From Azolla caroliniana (taxonomy: Eukaryota; Polypodiophyta), in contig JBHGNT010000021.1 in assembly GCA_043228905.1 (NCBI GenBank), positions 9,362,001 to 9,426,000 on the forward strand: a stretch of 64,000 nucleotides of DNA, read 5' to 3'. The stretch's first letter is position 1, and each line of letters starts with the position of its first letter. The position numbers and the translations under genes were made by a program. Under the pieces are notes generated by a model, which was not told the DNA's origin, made no database searches, and saw nothing but the letters and a program-made list of their open reading frames with translations. Positions 21,886-32,879 of this stretch are shown one piece after another.

Positions 21886-23446
21886 GAGATGCTGAACACC
21901 AAGCATTTCGGTGAAGTGCTGCAACTTGTCCGATCCGAGCGGTTTGGTGAAGATGTCGGCAACTTGCCGATCCGTATGAACATACCGAAGTTTGACTTCA
22001 ACGCTCAGGACCCGCTCACGCACGAAGTGATAATGCACTTCTATGTGCTTTGTGCGAGCATGGAACACCGAGTTCTTGGCAAGCTGCATGCCGCTCATAT
22101 TGTCGTAGTTGATCAGGATCGGGGTCTGTACCTCTATCCGTAGGTCTTGCAGCAGTTGCCGAAGCCAAATGGCTTCACAGGTGGCGACGGTAGCGCCCCG
22201 ATACTCAGCCTCAGTGCTCAACAGAGCCACCGTTGGCTGCTTTTTGCTGCTCCACGTAACAACCGCGCTACCTAGGGAAAACATATAACCGGAAGTTGAT
22301 TGGTGATCTGATGCATCGCCGGCCCAGTTGGCATCCGTGTAATCGACTAGCTCTTCGGTTATACCTCGCTGGTATAACAGTCCCTGGTCCTTCGTGCCGC
22401 TCATATACAGCAGTATTTGGTGCATAAATTGGCTAATCACATCGACCGCCAGATAGCTAATGTCGGTCGAGTGACGGTCAAATGTATAAGGCTTCCGACA
22501 ATTTGTCAGAACCGTTTCTCATCGCAGGCTGGTCCGGAGTTGGGACAGAGCTTCTGGTTCCTGTCCAGGGGTGTGGAGATCAGTCAGCATTCCGTCATGC
22601 CGAACTTGTACAACATATTTAACACATAGTGTTGTTGTGAGAACAATATGCCGTTGGGTGTGTGGATCACCTCGATCCTGAGGAAATAGTGAAGATCCCC
22701 CAGATCCTTCATCTCAAATGCGTCCGACAGTTGGGACTTGACTCGACTGATTTCATCAAGTCTGGGTCCGGTGATGACCAGATCATCAACATACAACAAG
22801 ATGCAAATCGGACCATCCGAACCTTACCGGATGAACAGTGAAGAGTCGGATTTGGAGGCCACAAACCCCATCTTATGCAACCGGTGCGTGATCTTGGTAT
22901 TCCAAGCTCGGGGGGCTTGCTTCAGGCCATAAAGTGACTTCTTCAGCTGGCATACTGCTAACTTGTTCATCTCCGACTAAAAACTGAGGGGTTGGTTCAT
23001 AAAGACCTCTTCTTCAAGATTGCCTTGAAGAAATGCATTCTTCACGTCCATTTGGTGAAAATGCCACCCCCTTGCCATAGTAACGGCTAGCACCACACGA
23101 ACCGTCGTCATCTTCGCTACCGGAGCGAAGGTCTCGTCGTAATCGATTCCGTGGGTCTGCGGTATCCCTTCGCCACTAACCGGGCCTTGTACCGGTTAAC
23201 CGAACCATCGGCATTGTAGTTTATCTTGTACACCCACTTACATCCGATCGGTTTACAACGTCGGGGAGGGTCAACTAGGTCCCATGTGTCGTTGGCATCA
23301 AGTGCCCGCATCTCTTCCTCCATAGCGGCATGCCAATGTGCGTCCTTTGCTGCTTCTGCGTAGCTCTCCGGCTCAGACACTTCCGTTACCTTGGTCATGT
23401 ATGCATAGTGATGCGCCATGTACTCATTGTACCCGTACCGCGTCAC
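21886..23446 (-). pseudogene. Copia B reverse transcriptase and RNase H
   Basis: From the N-terminus: [20 protein letters not shown] and [20 protein letters not shown] (23117-23446), a frameshifted central RT, then MLYVDDLVITG (intact YVDD, near 22790), DLGDLHYFL and LNMLYKFGMTEC. RNase H at 22440-21890 has DYTDANWAGDASDHQSTSG, LLSTEAEYRGA, YDNMSGMQLAKN and ARTKHIEVHYHF, so the acidic catalytic set looks complete. Frameshifts near 22440-22584 and 22800-23116 break it. Confidence 0.88.
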
Positions 23447-25181
23447 GAGGTTCTTATGGCAGGAAGACCGACGTATCTTGGTATTACCAGGTTTGGGGCC
23501 CTTCTTGGCCAGGTCGAACTTCGTTCCCGAAGATCCGCCTTCATCTTTTCCAGAGTCTATTCACACCGATCTAACTCAATGTTGACGGTTTCGTATTCCG
23601 ACATCTTCTTCTTCCCCTTCTCTTTGCGTGTGAACCGTCTCCTCGGTTCCTTGCGCGGGGAGAGCACGGTAGAGTCTCCACTACTCGCCGGTTCCTCATC
23701 CGACTGGTCATCCCGACTCAGCCGCTCATTCGGTCCACTTAACCGAAATGAGATCGAACTCTCTTCTAGAGTGTCGACATCTTCATCTTCTAACTGGACC
23801 GGTTCAGGCTCACTAGCCTCATCGTCCGGTATCGGGTCGGGGTTAGAAGTCGGAGTGGTAAGGCATACCATGATGCCGTCTCATCAAAATCAACATCCTG
23901 GCTAACTCGGGCCTGCTTCGTCTGGGGGTTGTAACATTTATACCCCTTTTGCTCATGCGAGTAACCGACTAGGATGCATTTCTCCGACTTTGCATCCAAC
24001 TTCCTCCGCTTCTCATCCGCCACATGCACATATGCTATGTTGTCGAATATCCGAAGGTGTCGCAAATTCGGCTTTCGCCTGAAATACAGCTCATGCGCGG
24101 ACACCTTGTCACTGATTTGGTTTTGGATATAGACGACTGTCTGAACCGCCTCCACCTAGTAGAAATGGGGCATGCTCTTCTCTTCCAGCATTGCCCTTGC
24201 CGCGTCAATAAGCGACCAGTTCTTCCTCTCGGCTACTCCGTTCTATTCCGGTGTGTATCTGCAGCTGAACTCTTGCTGAATTCCTGTTTGCTGCAGATAA
24301 CTGTTGAATTGGTTGGAAAAATATTCTTTTCCTCCATCCGACCGCAGGCACTTGATCTTCCTCTCCGTTTCCCGTTCAACCAGGCTTTGCAGGTTCCGGA
24401 AACACTCGAAGACTTCGCTCTTCCGCTCAATGAGGTAGATCCATGTGTGCCGGATGTAGTCGTCGATGAAAGAGACGAAATATCGACTCCCACCAAGACT
24501 CACGTTCTGTGCTGGTCCCCATACATCCGAATGAATAAGGTCGAGCTTGTTATGGCTATGGTTTCGTTCGGTGGGGAATGGAAGCCGGTGTTGCTTCCCT
24601 AGCTGGCAGGCTTCACATATTTGGGCCTTCCGGCCACTGAACTTAGGCAAACCGAAAACAACTTGTTTTGCTTGCAGGTCTTGAAGCCTTCGGTAATTGA
24701 CGTGGCTGATCCGCTTGTGCCACAGGTCGATGTCCGATTCAACCTTCTGTCCTTTGGCGAACAAAGCGGTGCCGACGTCATTGGTGTCGAGGATGAACAT
24801 CCTCCTTTCTCTGCACCCTTGCGCGATAATTTGGCCCTCTTCCTCGATGAAGGACCCAAGGTGTGTAAACCGCACCTGCATTCCCTGGTCGACAATCTGT
24901 CCAACCGACACTAGGTTCTTCGTGATGGTCGGAACGTGTAATACGTTCATTAGCTTACCCCTTTGTCTGACGTGGCTCAAAGGGACTTCTTCGACATGCA
25001 CGATTGGGTGAGGAATGTCATCTCCGGTTTCAACGACTCCTTGTTGTTCTGGTTTCTCCAGGAAGGAGAACCACTCTTTGTGGCTCGTCATGTGATTCGA
25101 CGGACCGGAATCAACGTACCACACTTCCTCCAATTTGGAAGCGGTCTTCTTCATCGAGTTAGCCTTGTGTTTCATCACCAA
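23447..25181 (-). pseudogene. Copia B protease, integrase and linker
   Basis: The frame at 24243-25181 (312 codons) starts near the end of gag and carries: protease YVDSGPSNHM (Asp 24, Ser 25, Gly 26), integrase zinc finger H155, H160, C189 and C192, first catalytic Asp (HSDVWGP, 219) and second (RSDGGKEYF, 282). It stops at TPE* where TPEQNG is usual. The integrase C-terminal part and linker continue at 23557-24155: AHELYFRRKPNLRHLRIF, KCILVGYSHEQKGYKCYNP, then an acidic Ser-rich stretch. Confidence 0.88.
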
Positions 25182-26140
25182 GGCTGGCCCTTTACTGGCT
25201 TTTCCGGTTTTGGATCCTCCCGATCCTTTTGCATAGTGCGAGTATTGCTGGTTCTCTCTTCCGGTCTTGCCGAATCCAGATCTATCCGAATCGGTGCGCT
25301 TCTTCCAGCACTCGCTTTCTCTGTGGCCCTTTTTACCATAGTACCAACATTCTGTGTGTCGGCCTTTGCTTGCCGGTCTCCGGTGCCGCCTTGACTCCCC
25401 CTGCTTGTGAAGGGTCCAGAACTGCTGTTGGCATGTTCTCTATGCCTTTGGTCCTGCTCTTGCTGGCCACTACCATTGCGAGCCGACCTGCCTCGTCCAC
25501 CACGCCCACGGGGCCGATCTGCCTCTATGTACATCATCCGACTGTCGGTGGGTGCACTTGTTGACGCACCGGCGTGGTTCTCCTCTACAAGGAGCATCGA
25601 ACGTAAATCGAAAAATGATGACGTATTCTCCCTCGTATAGACCGCCATTCGGAAAGCTCCGAACTTAGACGCTAACCCTCCAAGGCACACTTGCACCATC
25701 TCGTCCTCCTCAACGTTCACATTGACGGAGGCGAGTGAGTCACAAATTTTCTTGATTCGGGTTGTGTAATCGGCCACAGACAGATTTTTCTGTCGGACAT
25801 TGCTGAGCTCCTGTCTAAGCTACAGCTTCCTGGCCGTTGTGCTTGCGGCAAAAAGCTTTTTGAGATTCTCCCACGCATCCTTTGGCGTCTTAGCATCCCG
25901 AATATAGCTCAATAGTTGGTCGCTCACATAGGATGCAAAGCAGTAGAGAACTTTGCTTGTCGCTTGTTCCCAAGCCGGAAAGTCTCTGTGTGTCGAATCG
26001 GGTGCTACATCATTAGCTCCTTCGACATAGCTCCAGTAACCGTGCCTGAGCAAGTACTGGTGCATCTTGTAGGACCAAGATGCATAGTTGTTTCTGTCGA
26101 GCTTCTCCGTCGGAAGCGAGCTAGCCATGCCTCTATCCAT
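25175..26140 (-). pseudogene. Copia B gag
   Basis: From the ATG at 26140: MDRGMASSLPTEKLDRNNY, then SWSYKMHQYLLRHGYWSYVEG, LLSYIRDAKTPKDAWENLKKLF, a break at 25820-25777, then MADYTTRIKKICDSLASVNV and an Arg/Gly-rich nucleic-acid-binding tail. The zinc knuckle near 25340 reads CWYYGKKGHRESEC, with the second Cys changed to Tyr and in a shifted frame. It forms the capsid in active copia elements. Confidence 0.87.
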
Positions 26141-26204
26141 CGGTTTTACCTGTTCTTCTTGGTTAGTCTTCCTTTCAAGCTATGTCGGCTGTAGAGGTTC
26201 TCAA

Positions 26205-26633
26205 CCCTCGCGCTCTAATACCATGAAAAAGATTATGTGCGGAAGCAATAGAAAAAGAACACAGAAAACATGCAGGTTTAATGGAAAGCTTTACAGTACG
26301 CGGGAGAGATAGAGAAAGAGTAGAACAACTTAATTCTATTACAAAACAATAATAGTTCTCTATACATAAAACGTGCTCAACAACACTATTTATAGAAGTC
26401 CTAAGAGGACTGACAGAAGTACCGCGTACTTCAATGCTCACTCGAGCGTCTGACACTAACTACGAGACTATTAACTACCTAGTAGTCTAGGCTACTACTA
26501 AGCTTCCGGTTACTGTTTGTTCCAGCTAACCGGTTCCCCAGCTCACCGGCTCGCCGATCCGTCCGATCCGTCTCACCGATCCGGCTCAGGCTTATGTAGC
26601 CGATCCGGATCCGGTTGAGCTTGCCGCTCAACA
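26205..26633 (-). mobile_element. 5' LTR of copia B and primer-binding site
   Basis: The LTR spans 26224-26633 (410 bp; TGTTGAGCGGCAAGC ... AATCTTTTTCA on the minus strand) with TATAAATA at plus 26387-26394. The PBS TGGTATTAGAGCGCGAGGG occupies 26205-26223, immediately inside, differing by one base from the E PBS. The flank outside is atact, which does not match atatc at the other end. Confidence 0.9.
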
Positions 26634-28106
26634 ATACTGTGAACCACCATGCAACTTCGTATCCACATAGCATACGTCCGTATGCACGAGTTCCAGTGGC
26701 ATTTTCTTCCTCATCGGGGGCTTTGCTCGGAAGGATGTTCGATTCTGCTTGCCGGCCAAGGAATCGGTGCCCTTCTCAAGTTGCGCGTTCTTCAACTCCG
26801 GAATGAGGTTTTCCTCGGTAAGCTTTCGCATCCCCTTTTGGCTCATATGGAATAACCTCCTGTGCCAAAGTGCACCGACCGTGTCGGCTGCTACGTTTGT
26901 GTCCCCTCAACATATTCGAGCATTCATTGTGTACAGTGTGTTGGTCTTCCGAGCTTGAGCCACGATCAGGCTTCTACGACACAACTTCATGACACTGTTC
27001 CGGATACTACCCGTGTAGCCTTCATTATCTTGCTGAGCGACTGATATTAGGTTCAATCGAACCTCCAGAACGTGTGGTACATCTCTCAACACGAGTCTGC
27101 ACCCGGTTGACGTTTCCAGACACACATACCCAATGCCGACGATTCGGCATGCTCCATTTCCCATCTTTACAGATCCGAGATCTCCGCCTCTTTAGGATGA
27201 GAAGCACTTTTGGTCGGGGGTTAGGTGAAACGATGCACCCGAATCGACCACCCATGTCGATTCTTCGCCTGAGAGATTCACTTCATTTTGCTCACTAATT
27301 AGCAACAACTCCTCACTCGCGGCGATTGCTGAGGTGTTCTTTCTATCCTGGATTTTCTTCGGTTCTCCTGGATTTTCTCCTTTCGAAAGTGTCAGCAGTT
27401 TTTCTGGAAGTGCCCCGACTTCCCTCAATAGAAGCATGTGGGCTTCCCCCTCGACTTCGACCTGGTCCTCTACTTATCTTTGTTCTAGGGACATCGATTT
27501 CAGACTCTTCCCTGAATTGTGTCACCTTTCGTGACTAAGACCCTCTGTTCGGTATTGGACTCTCGGTCCTTCCGGCGAGCTTCTTCGTTTAGCAAGCTCG
27601 ACTTCACTTGCTCTAGGGATAGGCGTTTCCCTTCCGGTTCCGTGTTGTCCAATGTGACAACCAACGTTTCCCAAATGTCCGGAAGGGATCCTAACAACAA
27701 CAATGCTAATACCTCATCGACCAAAGATACTTCTAGAGAGGTGGTTTGGTTCATTAGTCCTTGGAAGGCATTGATGTACTCCGCCATACTGGAGCCATCC
27801 TGAAACCGGAGCCTCACAATTTTTCGAAATAGTGAGACTCGGTTCACAACGTTCCTATTTTCGAACATGAAGCCGATCTTCTTCCATAGGACGTATGCTT
27901 ATATTTCTATAAAACACCTTATGTATGCGGCCGCCTTTAGATGCAACACTTCCCAAGTCGCTGCATCGATCTTGTTTGGTCTTTTATCTCCGAACTGCAT
28001 CGGCAGCCAGAGGTCTTTGCACACGAGCATGTCTCTCATCATCGACTTCCACACTGAGTAGTTGGAGCCGGTTAGCTTAAACATACCTCCCAAAGCGTCT
28101 TCCATC
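26634..28106 (-). pseudogene. Copia A gag, protease and start of integrase
   Basis: The 5' half of the copia A polyprotein. Gag: MEDALGGMFKLTGSNYSVW, CKDLWLPMQFGDKRP, then RLRFQDGSSMAEYINAFQ, LVDEVLALLLLGSLPDIWET and RLSLEQVKSSLLNEEARRK. Zinc knuckle near 27430 reads CFY*GKSGHFQKNC, a stop replacing the second Cys. Protease: WVVDSGASFHLTP. Integrase begins (LVLRDVPHVLEVRLNLISV; PLELVHTDVC) and breaks at GGSQY, exactly where B starts. Continuation with RT is at 19339-20787; most of the integrase catalytic core is missing from both sides. Confidence 0.87.
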
Positions 28107-28121
28107 GCTCTGATACCACTT

Positions 28122-28593
28122 TGTTCAGAATCGACCGGCCACAACCGGTTGCACGTTGTAAGGAATAGTACTAAAACAGAGAGAGAATTAGTACTGGAGA
28201 AGGGAAGTACTATTAGTACTAAGAGGATGAGACTGCGTAATATTCTTGAGAGAGGAAGAGAGAGAGATAGTGAGGACGAGAGAGAGAGAGAGAGAGATGA
28301 TGATAACTGATGATATATTATATGAAGAGTAAGTACAAAATAGTTATGAGGCTTAAGACTGGCATTGAACCAATTTGGTTCGAAATAATGCCTTGTGCCT
28401 CCTTTTATAGTGCTCTTAGAAGTAGTCCTGAAGCTTCTAGAATGTTCTAGAGAAATCTAGAATATACATTACTTTTCTATAGTAAAACTTAAATGAAAAT
28501 AATATCCTACGTATTACAATAGATAGTGTAATGGTCAAGAGCTCGACCCACATAACACAAGGTCATGGGTTCGAGTCTTGCCATATCATGACA
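28122..28593 (-). mobile_element. Mosaic LTR: gypsy H 3' LTR fused to a copia A LTR end
   Basis: On the minus strand the gypsy chromodomain frame ends at a PPT (AAGCGGAGGGATAG) followed by TGTCATGATATGG at 28593. The sequence carries ACTATAAAAGGAG (TATA) near 28410 and a GA microsatellite. The last 35 bp (28122-28156) match the terminus of copia A's LTR (ACGTGCAACCGGTTG ... GAACA). Then come AAG and the copia PBS TGGTATCAGAGC (28107-28118). Its outer 80 bp contain an antisense tRNA-like module. Length 472 bp; the same mosaic recurs at 32362-32875. Confidence 0.75.
28524..28578 (+). repeat. tRNA-like A-box/B-box module (in gypsy H LTR)
   Basis: A-box TAGTGTAATGG (28524-28534) fits TRGYNNARNGG fully. 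B-box GGTTCGAGTCT (28568-28578) fits GGTTCGANTCC with one change. Spacing between the boxes is 33 nt. It lies antisense to the LTR, starting 15 bp inside its outer edge. No cloverleaf or anticodon arm is evident. Confidence 0.6.
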
Positions 28594-28605
28594 CTATCCC
28601 TCCGC

Positions 28606-30309
28606 TTAAGATGACGAGTGTAACAAGTCGGCGTTGATTGAGAACCGGGTTTGTCCGGATACTGTCGGTGGAAATCAGCAAGAAGATCCTCAGCATTGGT
28701 GACATGCTTGACGGGTTCCCGAGTATGTTTACTCGGACTATAGCCGAGCCAATCAACCAAATAATAAAGTTTGTTGCGAACGAACTTGGGGTCGAGGATA
28801 GTAGTAACTTCATACTCCGAGCCGACGTCCAACTCAAGCGGGGGTGGCGGTGGTGTAACAAGGTTGGGAATAGTGTTGGCCTTATAAGGTTCAAGAAGAG
28901 AACTACAGAAGACCGGATGTATCTGAAGGTGCGGAGGAAGATCAAGGCGGAAAGTGACATCATTAATCTTACCAGTAATACGGAAAGGACCAAGTCGTCG
29001 ATAGTCCAATTTGTTGCACGGTCGAGTAGTCTTGATGTGACGACGTAAGAGCCATACCTGATCTCCGATGGCAAAAGAGGAGGGAGGGTGATGACGATCC
29101 ATATAAGCCTTCTATGTGTGTTGAGCATGACGAAGATGAGTAGATAGATCCGTCTGAATCTTGTGTAGCCTCTCCAAATAACCCTCGGCACGAGGATTGG
29201 TACGTAGCTCCGGGGTGTCGATCAGGAAACATGACATCATTAATCTTACCGGTAATACGGAAAGGACCGAGTTGTCGATAGTCCAATTTGTCGCACGGTC
29301 GAGTAGTCTTGATGTGACGACGTAAGCGCCATACTTGATCTCCGATGGCAAAAGAGGAGGGAAGCCGATGATGATCCACATAAGTCTTTTGTGTGTATTG
29401 AGCATGACGAAGATGAGTAGATAGATCCGTCTGAATCTTGTGTAGCCTCTCCAAATGATCCTCGGCATGAGGATTGGTAGGTAGCTCCAAGGTGTCGATA
29501 CAGATCAACGAGGATGAAAACCGGTATAAGTGTAAAATGGGGAGACCCGAGTTGAGGAGTGAATAGCGTTATTATAAGCAAAGTCCGCAAAGTGGAGAAT
29601 ATCAGCCCAATCGTCCTGTTGGTAACTCAGAAAACACTAGAGGTATTGTCCCAACGTTTGATTCGTTCGTTCCGACTGCCCATTGGTCTGGGGATGGTAG
29701 CCAGAGGAGAGGTTGCAAGAGACCTTGAGCATCTTAAAGAGATGCTTCCAAAATTTGGAGACAAATTGAGGCCACTAATGATACTGTCTAGGAGGCCATG
29801 ATGCCGAAATACCTCACACATGACAAGGGTGATGGTTTCTTCACTTGTGATGGCGTTAGTATAAGGCACAAAATGTGCCATCTTAGTATATCGATCGACG
29901 ACGGTTAAGATAGCATCGAAACCCTTCGAAACTAGAAGATCTGTGATAAAATCAAGACAAATGGACTGCCACGGCTTACTTGGAATTTGTAAGGATTCCA
30001 ACAAGCCATGTGGATGATGTCAAGTCATCTTTTCTCGGCAACAAGCATCGTAGGTCCGAACGTAGTCGTCGACAAAATGTCGCATATGGGGCCATCAAAA
30101 AGATCGTTGAACTAGATCCAATGTCTTAGTACTACCGAAATGTCCCGTTGTATGGATGTCGTGACAATTTTGGACGATTTGAAGGCAACAGGAGCAATCG
30201 GGAACATATATAGGTTTTCTAAAGAATAACAAACCATCATGATATTCGAATTGTCGGTAGTCCATACCTGGTTGTTGAGACTAGGAACAGGATGCCCGAG
30301 AGGTATCAA
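28606..30309 (-). pseudogene. Gypsy H integrase with chromodomain
   Basis: Ty3/gypsy chromovirus integrase. The core starts near 30000 (WQSICLDFITDLLVSKGFDAILTVVDRYTKMAHF; first catalytic Asp in LDFITDL). The C-terminal half has SFAIGDQVWLLRRHIKTTRP, LGPFRITGKI and a chromodomain (YEVTTILDPKFVRNKLYYLV, then DWLGYSPSKHT) at 28700-28800. The chromodomain is thought to steer insertion by binding histone marks. The core is broken by frameshifts after HHGLLDSII. A 277-bp tandem duplication repeats the SFAIGDQVW block. Confidence 0.87.
28955..29508. repeat. 277-bp direct tandem duplication inside gypsy integrase
   Basis: The block containing CATTAATCTTACC and the antisense of SFAIGDQVW to HLERLHKIQTDL is present at about 28955-29231 and again at 29232-29508, offset 277 bp. 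Because 277 is not a multiple of three the duplication shifts the reading frame. Confidence 0.8.
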
Positions 30310-31851
30310 TTTGCCCTAGAATGGCTTGAGCAAAACTATCCGTCTTCAAGTTGGCACGTATGGCATCAATAATCCAGGAATCCAGTGGAGTGTGAAAAAT
30401 CCGTGTTGTGTGCAAACGTGTTGGTCCCAAGATTACCTTCTTTTGATTATCAAATGCTGGATCACCAGGACGAGGTGCAAGATATGAATGTCGCGATAGT
30501 GCATCTACTTTTCCTTGTTGCTTCCCCGACCGATATGTGATTTTGAAGTCAAAACGTGTGAGGAATTGGGCCCACCAAGCTTGCCGTTGATTTAGTACAC
30601 GAGCGTTCTAGAAATAAGCAAGATTTTAATGATCATTGAAGAAGATGACGTGATGTGGAGAGCCCTCTAAGAAGTGCCTCCATTACACAAATGAATCCAT
30701 GATGACTAATAACTCCTTGTCATGTATCTCGTAGTTGATTTCCACAACATCAAATTTGTGCGAATGGAAAGCCATAGGATGTAACTTTTCTTTATCTCCT
30801 TGTTGTAAAATGATGCTACCGAGGGTGAAATCCGATGTGTCGGCCTCCATGATGAATGGTTTGTTTGTATCCACAGGAGCTAGAATGGGAGCTGATGTAA
30901 AGGCTTTCTTAAGATGCAGAAATACCATGTTCGCTTCATTGGACCAAAGAAATGCTTGTCCTTTCTTGGTAAGCTGTGTGAGAGGCAAAATATTCTTCGA
31001 GTAATCTTGTATAAACTTGCGGTAGAAGTTAGCAAAGCCTAGGAAACATTGTACATCTCGTAACGAACGTGGAGTTTGCCACTCTAACACAACTTTGACT
31101 TTAGCTGGATCCATGGAGATGCCCTTTGAGGAGATGACATAGCCTAGAAATTCCACTTGCTTGCAGTCAAAGCTACATTTTTCCAGTTTGGCATAAAGAC
31201 CATTCTCTTGGAGTCGTTTTAGTACTAATAGTACATGAGAATCACGCTTTTCCTAGGTCTTCAAATAAATCAATAGATCATCCAGATAGATGATCAAACA
31301 GATATCCAAGAGGTCTCTAAATATATCATTCGCCATGTGTTGGAAAACTACGGAAAAGCGGTCTTCCATTTGTCTCCCGGTCTGATCCGCATGAGGTTAT
31401 ATGCTCCTTGTAGGTCGATTTTTGTAAAAAACTTGGCACCATTTACTCGCTCTAAAAGATTTGATATAAGGGGAAGTGCATACCTATTCCTGATGGCGAC
31501 CTTATTCAAGCCGTGGTAATCAACGACGAGACGAAGTGATCCATCTTTCTTCTTGACAAAGAAAATGGGTGCACCGGCCGGAGATTTCGAGTGACGAATA
31601 AACCCGCTTGCAAAATTCTCTTCTATGTAGGCTTGAAGGACTTCTAACTCAGTTGGTGACAAGTTGTAAATTGGTCCCCATGGTGGCTCTGTTCCTGGTT
31701 GTAAATCGATGGGACAATCGTAGGGACGATGATGAGGAAGAGTACCGGCTTTTACCTTGTCAAATACATCGGCATAAGGATGATATTTCACCGGAAGTTG
31801 AACTAAGGATTCCTTTCTTAGTATTGTTGGAAGGATGTACTGATATTGCAA
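30310..31851 (-). pseudogene. Gypsy H reverse transcriptase and RNase H
   Basis: RT: HPYADVFDKVKAGTLPHHRP, YIEENFASGFIRHSKSPAG, DYHGLNKVAIRNRY, FTKIDLQGAYNLMRI (catalytic Asp), then after a frameshift an intact IIYLDDLLIYL near 31280. Thumb and connection: EFLGYVISSKGISMDPAKV, FLGFANFYRKFIQDYSK. RNase H: IMEADTSDFTLGSIILQQ, then AFHSHKFDVVEINYEIHDKE, with the first Asp and Glu positions kept. Frameshift near 31337 and stops toward 30600. Confidence 0.88.
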
Positions 31852-31899
31852 ATAGAAACATTGCCTCCTTGCGTCCTTCTTTGCGTAATTGATTGAGTG

Positions 31900-32157
31900 A
31901 AATGGTCGAAACTCAATGAGTAGATTCTCGGGGTTGTCGATACCAAACTTCTCTTGTTCTCCAATCTATGTCTGTATTATGTAATTCAAACCAAGGTAAT
32001 CCCAGGACAATGGGATGCTCTGGACTACTAATTATATTAAATGATACCACACACACAAAACTACCTAGGACAACCTGAATGGGTTCTGACTCTTCTATAA
32101 TATTCCCAGAAGCAATGGGACGACCATCAATGACTACTACAGATGCGGGGCAAGGAA
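31900..32157 (-). pseudogene. Gypsy H protease-region fragment
   Basis: Minus-strand frame with FNIISSPEHPIVLGLPWFEL and HNTDIDWRTREVWY, the C-terminal part of a retropepsin (ILG-x-PW motif) and the lead-in to RT, as in chromoviruses. The catalytic Asp half is missing: at 32157-32160 the gypsy sequence is replaced by a copia gag fragment. Confidence 0.75.
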
Positions 32158-32159
32158 GT

Positions 32160-32358
32160 TAAAACACCTTATGTATGCGGTCGCCTTTAGATGCAACACT
32201 TCCCAAGTCGCTGCATCGATCTTGTCTGGTCTTTTATCTCCGAACTGCATCGGCAGCCAAAGGTCTTTGCACATGAGCATGTCTCTCATCTTCGATTTCC
32301 ACACTGAGTAGTTGGAGCCGGTTAGCTTAAACATGCCACTTTCATCACTTTGATACCA
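32160..32358 (-). pseudogene. Copia A-type gag fragment fused to gypsy pol
   Basis: PBS-like TGGTATCAAAG (32348-32358) and MFKLTGSNYSVWKSKMRDML, then DKIDAATWEVLHLK, are nearly identical to copia A gag at 27910-28106. At 32160 the frame jumps directly into gypsy H protease sequence. The fusion is seen; whether it arose by recombination between duplicated copies or by template switching is inference. Confidence 0.8.
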
Positions 32359-32361
32359 CTT

Positions 32362-32514
32362 TGTTCAGAATCGACCGCCCACAACCGATTGCACGTTGTC
32401 AGGAATAGTACTAAAACAGAGAGAGAATTAGTACTGGAGAAGGGAAGTACTATTAGTACTAAGAGGACGAGGTTGCGTAAGACTCCCAAGAGAGGAAGAG
32501 AGAGAGATGGCGAG

Positions 32515-32584
<70 letters not shown>

Positions 32585-32875
32585 ACGGATGATATATTAT
32601 ATGAAGAGTAAGTACAAAATAGCTATGAGGCTTAAGACTGGCATTGAACCAATTTGGTTCGAAATAATGCCTTGTGCCTCAACTTTTTATAGTGCTCTCA
32701 GGAGTAGTCCTGAAGCTTCTAGAATGTTCTAGAGAAATCTGGAATATACATTACTTTTCTATAGTAAAACTTAAATGAAAATAATATCCTACATATTACA
32801 ATAGACAGTGTAATGGTCAAGGGCTCGACCCATATAACACAAGGTCATGGGTTCGAGTCTTGCCATATCATGACA
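32362..32875 (-). mobile_element. Mosaic LTR copy 2 (5' LTR of gypsy H)
   Basis: Same layout as 28122-28593: gypsy LTR (32397-32875, starting TGTCATGATATGG on the minus strand) ending in the 35-bp copia A LTR terminus (32362-32396), then AAG and a PBS. It is 514 bp, longer mainly through a (GA)n tract of about 62 bp (32518-32579). As the higher-coordinate copy it stands as the 5' LTR relative to gypsy H pol. Confidence 0.75.
32806..32860 (+). repeat. tRNA-like A-box/B-box module (mosaic LTR copy 2)
   Basis: A-box CAGTGTAATGG (32806-32816, one mismatch) and B-box GGTTCGAGTCT (32850-32860). Same place and orientation as 28524-28578, so it travelled with the LTR. Confidence 0.6.
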
Positions 32876-32879
32876 CTAT

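Noticed and set aside
28524-28578. Genuine tRNA genes at the A-box/B-box modules
   Set aside because: Only the internal promoter-like boxes are recognisable. No acceptor stem, anticodon arm or T-arm pairing could be assembled at any of the sites.
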